A model generated the notes under the pieces. It searched no databases and was not told the DNA's origin. It saw only the letters and a program-made list of their open reading frames with translations. A stretch of 64,000 nt of DNA. Source: Pseudofulvibacter geojedonensis (GTDB taxonomy: Bacteria > Bacteroidota > Bacteroidia > Flavobacteriales > Flavobacteriaceae). Where the stretch lies: contig NZ_JBHTJM010000010.1 in NCBI RefSeq assembly GCF_042675745.1, positions 186,001 to 250,000 on the forward strand, given 5' to 3'. Below, piece after piece: positions 16,982-25,866 of the stretch. Made by a program: the position numbers and the translations under genes. The first letter of the stretch is position 1. Every line of letters starts with the position of its first letter.

Positions 16982-19900
16982 TTAAAAAGCAAAGTTTACT
17001 CTTACACTATAATGTCTTGTAGGAGGAGTTCTCTGGAACCCAGCCTGTCCAAATCTTCCTGCAAATTCAGGATCAGTATAGTCTTTGTTACTAGACGGTA
17101 GAATAGTTAATAAGTTTCTTGCACTTACACCAACGTTGAATTTACTCAATTTAAGTTGTTGAACAAATTTAACTGGTAAATCGTAACTTAAAGATACTTC
17201 TCTTAATTTAAATGCAGTAGCATCTGTAATAAAGTTTTCATCAAAACTCATATAGCTGTTTTGGTAATAAAGATACGCAAAATTATATGGGTGGATTAAT
17301 GGATTACCTCCAGCAGTTTCAACTGTTGTATTAGGAGCACCATTTGTACCTTGTACAGTAGAGTTAGGATATATAAATGGTAAACGATCATTACGTGTAG
17401 TTTCAATTGTTTTACCAACACTAGCTAAACTTCTTTTAATACCTGAATGGAAAACATGTCCAGTTCTGTAATCTGCATTAGCAGCAAAACGGAAATTCTT
17501 ATATCTTGCATTTACAGAGAAGTTTAAGATGTAATCAGGAGTAGTCTGACCCATAACCTGTAATTCTGATTGAGAGATTGGGTTACCATTAGTGTCAATA
17601 ACAACTTGACCTTGATCATCTCTTACATAACCATTACCTAATAACATTGGGAACTCTTCTCCTTCAATAGCATAAGTACCTATAGTACTTGTACGACCGT
17701 CTACACGAACTCTATCAGATTCATCAGAAACTTTTTCAACAGTAGTCTTAAAGGTACTGAAACCAACTCTACCGTTTAATTCAAAATCTTCTGTTTTTAC
17801 TGGAGTAAAACCTAAATCAACCTCAAAAGCGTTAGATTTAGTTTCTCCAACATTAACTACTGCATTACCAAATCCTGTAGCAAATGAACTAGAAGTTTCT
17901 AAAATTTGGTTAGTGTTTCTACTTAATGAAGCAGAAGCATCTAAAGTGATTCTAGGTCCTTTAATGTTTAAAAATTCTAAATTCACATTTGCTTCAAATG
18001 AATTAATAAATTCATTTTCTATATTAGGATCTACAACTGAATTCTGACCAATTAAAGAAACATTACCAGAACTTGGGTAGAATGTATCGTTTATTGCTAC
18101 AGTAGATAATTGGTGAGCAGCTAAAGCATCAGCAGTACCAACTTTTACGTAAGAAGCAGATAATTTAGCTTTGTGAAAAGCTTTACTTTTTATCTCAGGG
18201 AATGCTTTAGTAGGAATAAAAGCTAAACCAACAGATGGGTAAAAGAAACTTCTGTTAGATTCAGGTAAAACTGAATTCCAGTCATTTCTTCCTGTAGCGT
18301 TTAAGAATAAATAATCTTTATAACCTAAATCAACCTGTGCGAAAACACCAGCTCTTCTGTGTCTAAGATTAGCTTCTTGTGCTACTGGTACAGTACCTAA
18401 ATTACTTAAGTGGAAGAAACCAGGAATAACTAAGTCTAATCCACTAGATATTAAACGAGAATATCTACGATCCCATGTACTAACACCAACGTTAGATTTG
18501 AATGTAATATCTTCTGTTAAGTTGTAGTCAAAGTTAACTAAGAAATCATTAGTAACTATTCTATCAGTATCAATATCAGTTTTATAATACGAACGAATTG
18601 TTCTGTTGTTACCTGCAACTAATATTACATCATCAACAAAACCATTTCTTCTTGTTACATCACTATCTTGTGTGTTTCTAACATTAGCTCTGAAAACGGC
18701 ATTAATATTGTCGTTAAATTCATAAGTTAAAGATCCTGTTAAATCAACAATTCTTCTTCTACCATCTAATCTATCATTTTTCAATGTCCAGTATGGGCTT
18801 GTACCATATACTGTCCAGTGATCTGCGTTATCTCCACTATCAAAAGCTTCGATAGGAATGTTACCAGCAATTTGTGATAATTGACTATAAATACTACTTC
18901 CAAAACCATTTTCGTCAACGTTATTGATGTCATCAGTTTTTTCTTCTGTATATCTAGCAATAGCCTGAGCAGTTAATTTACCTATTTTTTTACCAGTTGT
19001 TAAAGAGAAGTTGTTCTTTAATAATTTGGTAGTAGGTAAAATACCATCTACATCTTGTCTTAAATAACTTAAGTTTACATAACCTGATTCCATAGAACCA
19101 CCAGCAATAGATATAGAGTTTTGTAAGTTAAGACCTGTCTGAAAGAATGGTAAAATATTATCTTCTATATGACTGTATTCAAAAAATCTGTAGTCACCAT
19201 TGGCATCTGGTGTACCTACAGGTATAAGAGCTCCGTTATAAGGAACACCCCATGAACTCTGATCAACAGTTTCAATGTTACCTCCCCATCCTTGACCAAA
19301 ACGATCTTGAGTTTCAGGTAAAAAAGCAACTTCTTCAAATGTAGCAGAAGAACTAATATCTACTGTAAACTTATCAGAACCTTTAACACCTTTTTTAGTT
19401 GTTACTATAATAACACCAGATTTTCCAAGTTCTCCATATAAAGCAGCTCCATTCGCACCTTTAATAACATTAACACTTTCTATAGTATTAGGATCCATTG
19501 TTTGGAAAACTTCCGTAGAAGAAACTACATTGTCAATAACAATTAAGGCACCGTTACCACCAGATATAGAACGAGGTCCTCTTAATGTAATTTGATTGTT
19601 CTGTGTTAAACCAGAAGATGTAGTGTTAATTTGTAAACCAGATACCTTACCAGATAATGCTTGAACAGCATTAGGGTTAGCAGCTTGGTTTAATTCATCA
19701 GCTTTTACAACTTGATTTGCAGTTGTAATCTCATCAGGTTTACGCTTAATACCAATAGCAGTTACAACAACTTCTTCTAAAGAATTGTCAGGTTGTAAAG
19801 TAACGTTAATTGAGTTCGAAGAAACAGCAATATCTTGAGTTGCGTATCCAACGTAACTGAATGATAATGTGTCACCATTGTTTGCATTGATAGAATATTT

Positions 19901-20077
19901 TCCATCAAAATCTGTTGAAGTACCGGTTGAAGTACCTTTAATTAAAACAGTGGCTCCTGGAAGCGGAATGTTGTTTTCGTCAACAACCGTACCGGATACT
20001 GTTTGTTCTTGTGCAAAGGTAATTTGCACAACAAACGCTAGTAATAGCGTTAAAAATCCATTAAACTTTGTTTTCAT
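16982..20077 (-). CDS. SusC/RagA TonB-dependent outer-membrane transporter (susC1)
   Basis: A 1031-residue TonB-dependent porin. The order is: signal peptide ending TFAQ; carboxypeptidase-regulatory-like domain at about 25-100 (VSGTVVDENNIPLPGATVLIKG, split by the family-typical FDGKYSI); TonB-box-like EEVVVTAIG near 104; plug with the SusC signature GVIIVTTKKG; then a 22-strand-type barrel ending in aromatic VRVNFAF. The plug motif reads YGELGKSGVI where the usual form is YGNRGANGVI. Substrates cross the outer membrane here using TonB energy. First gene of susC1-susD1-lipoprotein, with its own promoter. Confidence 0.93.
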   Translation of the reverse strand: MKTKFNGFLTLLLAFVVQITFAQEQTVSGTVVDENNIPLPGATVLIKGTSTGTSTDFDGKYSINANNGDTLSFSYVGYATQDIAVSSNSINVTLQPDNSLEEVVVTAIGIKRKPDEITTANQVVKADELNQAANPNAVQALSGKVSGLQINTTSSGLTQNNQITLRGPRSISGGNGALIVIDNVVSSTEVFQTMDPNTIESVNVIKGANGAALYGELGKSGVIIVTTKKGVKGSDKFTVDISSSATFEEVAFLPETQDRFGQGWGGNIETVDQSSWGVPYNGALIPVGTPDANGDYRFFEYSHIEDNILPFFQTGLNLQNSISIAGGSMESGYVNLSYLRQDVDGILPTTKLLKNNFSLTTGKKIGKLTAQAIARYTEEKTDDINNVDENGFGSSIYSQLSQIAGNIPIEAFDSGDNADHWTVYGTSPYWTLKNDRLDGRRRIVDLTGSLTYEFNDNINAVFRANVRNTQDSDVTRRNGFVDDVILVAGNNRTIRSYYKTDIDTDRIVTNDFLVNFDYNLTEDITFKSNVGVSTWDRRYSRLISSGLDLVIPGFFHLSNLGTVPVAQEANLRHRRAGVFAQVDLGYKDYLFLNATGRNDWNSVLPESNRSFFYPSVGLAFIPTKAFPEIKSKAFHKAKLSASYVKVGTADALAAHQLSTVAINDTFYPSSGNVSLIGQNSVVDPNIENEFINSFEANVNLEFLNIKGPRITLDASASLSRNTNQILETSSSFATGFGNAVVNVGETKSNAFEVDLGFTPVKTEDFELNGRVGFSTFKTTVEKVSDESDRVRVDGRTSTIGTYAIEGEEFPMLLGNGYVRDDQGQVVIDTNGNPISQSELQVMGQTTPDYILNFSVNARYKNFRFAANADYRTGHVFHSGIKRSLASVGKTIETTRNDRLPFIYPNSTVQGTNGAPNTTVETAGGNPLIHPYNFAYLYYQNSYMSFDENFITDATAFKLREVSLSYDLPVKFVQQLKLSKFNVGVSARNLLTILPSSNKDYTDPEFAGRFGQAGFQRTPPTRHYSVRVNFAF

Positions 20078-20106
20078 TTTTATAAATTATTTGAATTAGC
20101 CAAGGC

Positions 20107-20138
20107 CAAAAATCATAAATAAAAGTTAATAAAACAAA
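20107..20138 (-). promoter_or_regulatory. Promoter of the susC1 operon
   Basis: On the minus strand: TTTG (20135-20138), 20-base spacer, GATTTTTG (20107-20114), one mismatch from TAnnTTTG. The box pair and the following leader TTGGCTAATTCAAAT are nearly the same as upstream of susC2, which strengthens the call. Confidence 0.6.
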
Positions 20139-20190
20139 CTTTAACTTCTTTTTTTACTGTTTTAACATTTAAAAAACAAGTGTTTTAAAT

Positions 20191-20220
20191 AAAAAAAACC
20201 TACTAAAAAGCAGGTTTTTC
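20191..20220 (-). terminator. Terminator of the second Sus operon (susC2-susD2-lipoprotein)
   Basis: In the minus-strand RNA, AACCTGCT pairs with AGTAGGTT (one G-U) around a short U loop, followed by a run of eight U. It lies 25 bases past the lipoprotein stop and separates this operon from the susC1 promoter. Confidence 0.85.
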
Positions 20221-20244
20221 AATTCAAATAAAAAGGAAAAATGA

Positions 20245-20979
20245 TTAATTTCCTACAGTAAAATTGTGTGATGCAGAAGATCCAAAGTTTCCGCCTCCTA
20301 TTACAACTTGGTTGCCGTTAACAAGTACTTTATATTCACCATTTTCTGGGTAACTTAATCCGTCACCATATGAATCATTGATAGTAAATGTATAATCACC
20401 ATGTGCTAAACAAGCTGATTGAATATCTGTCTCAACATTTGTTGCATAACCAGTAACTTCCATAACTACCGTTCCGTTTGAATCAGTAATATTCCAATCA
20501 GATTCAGTAGCGTATCCATCGAAAACAATATCTACAGTTACTTTTTCTGTACCATCTGCACAAATATCAACAATATTTAATTTAATATCCTTTCCTATAA
20601 ACCAACCTTCTTGTGGTTCAATTTTTAAATGTAATTCTAACCCTAAATTTGCATTAGTAGATGTTACTTCAAAAGTTCCTGTACTTTCGCCAGCTGGAAT
20701 AGTAACAGAACTAGCTACATCATAATTGGCAGGGTCAGCCGTAGTTGCATCTGTATCTACAATAATATTAAATACTCTATCTGAAGAAGCAACAGAAGAA
20801 TTTAAAACAGTAACTGTTCTTGTTCCTGATGTTTCACCTACAATAATTCCTAATTCAGCTTCTTCAGCTTCAAAAACAGAATAATTGCTTATTGCGTCTT
20901 TAGATTCATCTTCACTACAGCTTTGAAACATGAATAAAGATAAAACTACAAAAGCGGATAATTTTAATAATTTTTTCAT
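20245..20979 (-). CDS. Two-domain surface lipoprotein downstream of susD2
   Basis: A 244-residue lipoprotein: signal peptide, lipobox MFQSC, then SEDES, matching the Bacteroidota surface-export signal. The first half is beta-rich, with PANYDVASSVTIPAGESTGTF resembling Calx-beta or DUF1735-like adhesion folds. The second half (about 145-240) contains FDGYATESDWNI, CLAHGDYTF and INDSYGDGL. That pattern recurs at the C-termini of secreted flavobacterial proteases and adhesins, where it forms a small beta domain (recalled, not checked). Last gene of susC2-susD2; probably a substrate-binding accessory. Confidence 0.7.
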   Translation of the reverse strand: MKKLLKLSAFVVLSLFMFQSCSEDESKDAISNYSVFEAEEAELGIIVGETSGTRTVTVLNSSVASSDRVFNIIVDTDATTADPANYDVASSVTIPAGESTGTFEVTSTNANLGLELHLKIEPQEGWFIGKDIKLNIVDICADGTEKVTVDIVFDGYATESDWNITDSNGTVVMEVTGYATNVETDIQSACLAHGDYTFTINDSYGDGLSYPENGEYKVLVNGNQVVIGGGNFGSSASHNFTVGN

Positions 20980-21011
20980 AATTATATTTTAAAGGATTTC
21001 TAATTGTTTTA

Positions 21012-21050
21012 AATATAATCTTGAATTTCTAAAAAATTCAAGATTATATT
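21012..21050 (-). promoter_or_regulatory. 16-bp hairpin between susD2 and the lipoprotein gene
   Basis: Perfect 16-bp arms at 21012-21027 and 21035-21050 (core ATCTTGAATT/AATTCAAGAT) around a 7-base loop, 11 bases past the susD2 stop. No U-run follows on the minus strand. It occupies the same operon position as the unrelated hairpin at 15463-15490. Confidence 0.6.
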
Positions 21051-21060
21051 CTTATCTCTT

Positions 21061-22497
21061 TTATAGAGGGTTTTGATCTGATTGACTAATGTCTGTATTA
21101 GCGTTGATCTCATCTTCTGGAATCTGGAAAGTAAGTTCGTTGGCCCCAGCAGCAAAGTTAAAGCGTCCAAAAGCTGGATGGTTTGTACCTGCATAATCTC
21201 TGTTTAAACCTACATTCCATCTCTTCATGTCATAAAAAGCTAAACCTTCACCCCACATTTCAACTCTTTTATGAGTTCTAATTTCATCTAATAAAGTAGC
21301 TCCAGTGTTAGTAGATAACGTATAGCTAGCATCTCTAGTAGATATTAAGTTGAATAAAGTTTGAGCAGCTCCACCATCATCTCCAGATAAAGCTCTTGCT
21401 TCAGCTTCTATTAAATACATTTCAGCACCTCTCATGTATACATAATCTCCTTCAAAGAATGTAGCATCGATGAATTTTGTGTTTGCATACATAGGTAATC
21501 CATTTCCAGGACCATCAAACCAGTTTAATCTGTTATCTGTAGCAGATATTTGGTCATAAAGGTTTTTGTCAATGTTTTTATAAACATTTAACAGTCCAGC
21601 ATATCCTGGGTTTAAGTTTCCTATGTGAGAGAAGAAAGAAGCATAAATTGTGCTTGTAGCAGTAGTAACATCAGCTCCCCACATCCACTCAGGGTTAGAA
21701 ATGTCGTCAAATCCATCTAACTGTTCTGCGTTACTCATTAGAGCTACTCCATTTCTAGCTTGAGTAGCCATGGTAATAGCGTTTCCGTAATCACCCATGT
21801 CTAAATGTAATCTAGCTAATAAACCAGCAACAATATTCTGATCAATTTCAGTTTTGTTTGGTCTAGAGTAATTTGCTAGGTGAGTGTAAGCTCTGGTTAA
21901 ATCTTCTAAAGCCTGTTGGTAAACATCAGCTTGTGGTGCTCTTCCTGGTATAGATACATCTTGAGAGTGTAAAGGTATACCTCTAGTACCATCTCCATAC
22001 AATCTTATTAGATTCATGTAAGCCATACCTCTTAAAGCTTCAGCTCTACCTAAAACACTTAATAGATCAGGATCAGTAGCAGTTTGAGGTATTTGAGTTA
22101 TAATAGCATTGGTGTCAGTAATAATTCTGTAATAGAAATTCCATACCATATCAGTAATACGACTTATTTCTTGTCTACCAGTGTAGTTGTAATAACGTCC
22201 AAACCAGTGATTAACAGACATGTTCATATCTGTAGACATTAAGTCTAAACCAAGACCTATAGACATTAAACCAAAGTCATCATGTATGTTCCCTCCATTA
22301 GTAGAGAACTCGTATAAAAATGTGTTTGTTGCACCTAATTGACCAACATTTAAAGCTAATAAGGCTTCAGGAGAAGACTCTGCTAAATCCTGAATTTGAG
22401 CTTGAGATGCTGTTTCGTTAGGAGCTTTGTCTAAAAAGTCCTGAGAACACGAAAATGTCAGTGCTGCAAGAATTGTTGTTAATAATATTTTTTTCAT
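21061..22497 (-). CDS. SusD/RagB-like nutrient-binding lipoprotein (susD2)
   Basis: A 478-residue SusD homologue: signal peptide with lipobox TFSC, then SQDFLDKAPNE, the canonical SusD start. TPR-like helices follow (RAEALRGMAYMNLIRLYGD, NIVAGLLARLHLDMGDY), and the C-terminal RagB region has MRGAEMYLIEAEARAL, RTHKRVEMWGEGLAFYDMKRW and ALSGDDGG. It belongs to the classical SusD/RagB family, unlike the more divergent susD1. It lies 11 bases after susC2. Substrate unknown. Confidence 0.92.
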   Translation of the reverse strand: MKKILLTTILAALTFSCSQDFLDKAPNETASQAQIQDLAESSPEALLALNVGQLGATNTFLYEFSTNGGNIHDDFGLMSIGLGLDLMSTDMNMSVNHWFGRYYNYTGRQEISRITDMVWNFYYRIITDTNAIITQIPQTATDPDLLSVLGRAEALRGMAYMNLIRLYGDGTRGIPLHSQDVSIPGRAPQADVYQQALEDLTRAYTHLANYSRPNKTEIDQNIVAGLLARLHLDMGDYGNAITMATQARNGVALMSNAEQLDGFDDISNPEWMWGADVTTATSTIYASFFSHIGNLNPGYAGLLNVYKNIDKNLYDQISATDNRLNWFDGPGNGLPMYANTKFIDATFFEGDYVYMRGAEMYLIEAEARALSGDDGGAAQTLFNLISTRDASYTLSTNTGATLLDEIRTHKRVEMWGEGLAFYDMKRWNVGLNRDYAGTNHPAFGRFNFAAGANELTFQIPEDEINANTDISQSDQNPL

Positions 22498-22508
22498 TGT
22501 TTTTTTTT

Positions 22509-25500
22509 TTAAAATTTAACTGTAAGACCAAAAGTAGTGGTGCTTAAAATAGAGTACTCGTTAGATGATGTACCTGTTAAGCTTAAACGAGGATCGTAAC
22601 CTTTTCTTTTAGACCATAATTTTACATTGTTAGCTAAACCATAGAATCTTATAGATTCTAAACCAAGTATCTTGGTGTACTTGTTTGGTAGAGTATAACC
22701 TAAGCTAATGTTTTGTAAGCTTAAATATGAAGCATCAATTAATCTTAAATCAGATGCCGCATAGTTTGTAGGGTGACTATAAGTGACTCTTGGTAAGCTA
22801 GCAGTAGTGTTTTCAGGAGTCCAAGTAGACCCTAAAACATCGCTATGGAAGTTACCTCCTTGTTCTGGGTTGAAGGCACGCCAATAAACGTTATCCATAC
22901 CATAACCACCTATTTGATAAGAGAAATCTACACCAAAATCGATGTTCTTGTAATTACCGTTAAAGCTGAAACCTCCATAGAAATCAGGTAAAGCGCTTTT
23001 TCCACTGAAAACTTGTTGAGCAGCTCCTATATCCTCAGTAACTTCAACTACCATATTTCCATTAACATCTAAGTTAGTAGGATCGTTTACATAGTATAAA
23101 GCATTACCGTTAGCTGGATTAACTCCTGCGAATTCTCTTAAATAGAAATCATATCTACCTTGTCCAACTTGTAAAGCGAATGGGAACTGATTGTTTGTTA
23201 TGATATCACTACTCTCACCAAATAGTTTAGTAACTTCATTTTTAACATGCGTTGTATTAGCATTAAAGCTTAAGTTGTAGTCTTTGTTTCTTAAAATATC
23301 TACGCCTAATGTAATTTCATAACCAACATTTTCCATGTCAGCAACATTCTCTGGGAAAGGGCGACCACCTGCTGAACCAGCACGAGGAGTTAGGAAAAGC
23401 ATGTCTGATACTTTTCTTGTAAAGTATTCAGCTTCTATGCTTATTCTATTGTCTAGGAATCTAGTTTCAAATCCAACATTAAAGTTACGGTTGGTTTCCC
23501 AAGTAATATCTTTATTTCCTAAGGTTGAAAGTTGAACACCTAATTGACCTGTACCTTGAGGTACGATGTATTGGTCTTGATATGGATAGTAGTTTCTTCC
23601 TCCTGTTGGTAAAAGAAGACCATCGTTACCTTGTTCACCATAACTAGCTTTTAGTTTTAATTCGTTTAGCCAGTCTGCGCTATCCATAAAGCTTTCTTGA
23701 GAAACTCTCCAAGCACCACCTATACCAAAGAAGGTACCCCATCTGTTGTCTGGGTGGAATACAGAAGATGCATCTCTTCTTAAACTACCGTTAATGTAGT
23801 AACGGTTGTCATAATCATAAGATAATCTAGAGAAATATCCTTCTAAAGAGTAGAATCTTTTACCTCCACCAGCTGGTGTGTCAGTTTCAGCACCTAAATC
23901 TAAAGCATCATTATTAGGTAATAAGATGTTAAATTTGTTACCAGTTAAGAAACTGAATTCATAGTCCATAGATTCGTGACCTAATAAAACAGCAATAGAG
24001 TGTTTGTTTATTTCCTTGTTCCAGTTTAATAATTGCTGGTTGGTGAAACTAAACGTTCTACTGTTACTGGCAGAAACTCTACCGTTAGCTGTAACTGCAT
24101 CTCCATATAAAGGAGTATCTAAAGTATTGTTGTTACTTTGTATTAAATCTGTACTTAAGTTATAAGTGAACTTGAAGTCGTTCCAGAATTTAAAATCAAA
24201 ATACCCCTGACCAGAAACATTGTCTGTAACCCTTTCGTTTTTATCTAATAAAGCAGTTGCTACAGGATTCTGTAACTGTCCATATGGTCTAGTAGAAGGA
24301 GCTATCGTTCCAGTACCATCGTCATATTGAGGGTTGCCGTTTTGATTTAAAATCATATTACCGTTTACGTCTCTTGCAAAAACAGGGTAAATAGGCGCAA
24401 TACTTCTTGACCAAGATAATGGGTTTGAGTAGCTACCCGTTCCATCACCATCTACATTGTTTTGTTTGGTGTTTGCATAACGTAAGTTACCTCCAACTTT
24501 TAAGTTATCGGTAAGATTTGTATTTGTGTTTAACTGAGCAGTAACTCTCTGGAAACCTGAATTAATTACATAACCATCGTTGTCTTCATAACCTAAAGAA
24601 AGTAAAAAATCAGAGTCTTTACTTGCCTTTGCTACACTGATGTATGATTGAGTAGTGATGTTATTTTTGAATAAGTAATCATCCCAATCTTCGTTATATA
24701 ATAAGTTAGCGTTAGGATTGAATTGACCAGTATTTGGATCTATTAATAAATTTCCAGCTACATCATATGGGTTGTAGTTTATAGGGTTTGCAGGAAAAAC
24801 ATTTGTACCTAAGTCATCAACATTAGTAATTAGGTTAGTAGCAGCTAAGTTAGAAGCTGTTTGTATAGGCATCCCTTGATCTACAACAAAACCATTTCTT
24901 AAATTTTGGTAGTGAGCTCTTAGGTAGTCAGAAGAACTATCTATCATCTCATAGTCTTCAGCAGATCTTCTATTAAAACCAACTCTATTGTCTACAGTAA
25001 CACTTAGCTTATCAGTTTTTCCTTTTTTGGTTGTTATGATAATAACACCATTCGCACCTCTATTTCCGTATAATGCAGCAGCTGCAGCATCTTTTAAGAA
25101 AGTAGTAGACTCTATATCTTGAGGGTTTATAGCGTTAATATTACCAGAATAAGGTACGCCATTAACAACATACAAAGGAGCAGAAGAAGAACTGATAGAA
25201 CCAATACCTCTGAAACGTACAGTTGGTGCAGCACCAGGTTGTCCAGCTTGTTGTACAATTTGTACTCCGGCAACTTTACCTTCTAAACCTTGAACAACGT
25301 TTGCAGATTGTACTTGTCCTAACTCTTCGCTGCTTATAACGGCAACTGAACCAGTAATAGCTTCTTTCTTTTGTGTACCATATGCGGTAACAACTATTTC
25401 ATCTAGCTCATTATCAGGAGTTAGAGTGGCGTTTATAGAAGTTCCATTAACAACAATAACTTGTGTAGCGTAACCTACATAACTAAACTCTAAAGTATCT

Positions 25501-25703
25501 CCATTTTTAGCTTTAATAGAGTATTTTCCATCAAAATCAGTAGAAGTACCATTGGTAGTTCCTTTAATTAAGACAGTAGCTCCAGGTAATGGTAGACTGT
25601 TTTCGTCTAACACTGTACCGGAAACTGTCTGTTCTTGTGCAAATGTTAACTGCACGACAAACGCTAACAATAGCGTTAAAATTCCATTGAATTTTGTTTT
25701 CAT
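22509..25703 (-). CDS. SusC/RagA TonB-dependent outer-membrane transporter (susC2)
   Basis: A 1064-residue SusC: signal peptide ending TFAQ, carboxypeptidase-regulatory-like domain (about 25-100), DEIVVTAYG near 105, a plug with RFRGIGSISSSSAPLYVVNG and YGNRGANGVIIITTKKG (textbook SusC signature), then a long barrel ending TFGLTVKF. The first 105 residues are nearly identical to susC1, while the plug and barrel are very different. It leads susC2-susD2-lipoprotein from a clear promoter. No anti-sigma/ECF pair is encoded alongside. Confidence 0.94.
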   Translation of the reverse strand: MKTKFNGILTLLLAFVVQLTFAQEQTVSGTVLDENSLPLPGATVLIKGTTNGTSTDFDGKYSIKAKNGDTLEFSYVGYATQVIVVNGTSINATLTPDNELDEIVVTAYGTQKKEAITGSVAVISSEELGQVQSANVVQGLEGKVAGVQIVQQAGQPGAAPTVRFRGIGSISSSSAPLYVVNGVPYSGNINAINPQDIESTTFLKDAAAAALYGNRGANGVIIITTKKGKTDKLSVTVDNRVGFNRRSAEDYEMIDSSSDYLRAHYQNLRNGFVVDQGMPIQTASNLAATNLITNVDDLGTNVFPANPINYNPYDVAGNLLIDPNTGQFNPNANLLYNEDWDDYLFKNNITTQSYISVAKASKDSDFLLSLGYEDNDGYVINSGFQRVTAQLNTNTNLTDNLKVGGNLRYANTKQNNVDGDGTGSYSNPLSWSRSIAPIYPVFARDVNGNMILNQNGNPQYDDGTGTIAPSTRPYGQLQNPVATALLDKNERVTDNVSGQGYFDFKFWNDFKFTYNLSTDLIQSNNNTLDTPLYGDAVTANGRVSASNSRTFSFTNQQLLNWNKEINKHSIAVLLGHESMDYEFSFLTGNKFNILLPNNDALDLGAETDTPAGGGKRFYSLEGYFSRLSYDYDNRYYINGSLRRDASSVFHPDNRWGTFFGIGGAWRVSQESFMDSADWLNELKLKASYGEQGNDGLLLPTGGRNYYPYQDQYIVPQGTGQLGVQLSTLGNKDITWETNRNFNVGFETRFLDNRISIEAEYFTRKVSDMLFLTPRAGSAGGRPFPENVADMENVGYEITLGVDILRNKDYNLSFNANTTHVKNEVTKLFGESSDIITNNQFPFALQVGQGRYDFYLREFAGVNPANGNALYYVNDPTNLDVNGNMVVEVTEDIGAAQQVFSGKSALPDFYGGFSFNGNYKNIDFGVDFSYQIGGYGMDNVYWRAFNPEQGGNFHSDVLGSTWTPENTTASLPRVTYSHPTNYAASDLRLIDASYLSLQNISLGYTLPNKYTKILGLESIRFYGLANNVKLWSKRKGYDPRLSLTGTSSNEYSILSTTTFGLTVKF

Positions 25704-25731
25704 GTTATAAATAATTTGAATTAGCCAACGA

Positions 25732-25763
25732 CAAAAGTCTTAAAATAAAGTTAATAAAACAAT
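25732..25763 (-). promoter_or_regulatory. Promoter of the susC2 operon
   Basis: Minus strand: ATTG (25760-25763), 20-base spacer, GACTTTTG (25732-25739), one mismatch from each Bacteroidota box. It is followed by the leader TTGGCTAATTCAAAT that is also found before susC1. Confidence 0.6.
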
Positions 25764-25866
25764 AAAAAGGCCTTAAAAAGTATAATATACCTCATTAAAA
25801 ACTCATATTTTGTTAATAAAATTAACATATGTTATGTGTAATTCTATAGGTTTTATAGGGTTTTGT

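Noticed and set aside
21009..21194. 61-codon minus-strand ORF overlapping the susD2 end
   Set aside because: It lies in another frame over the end of susD2 and the 16-bp hairpin; no sensible start context or protein-like composition.
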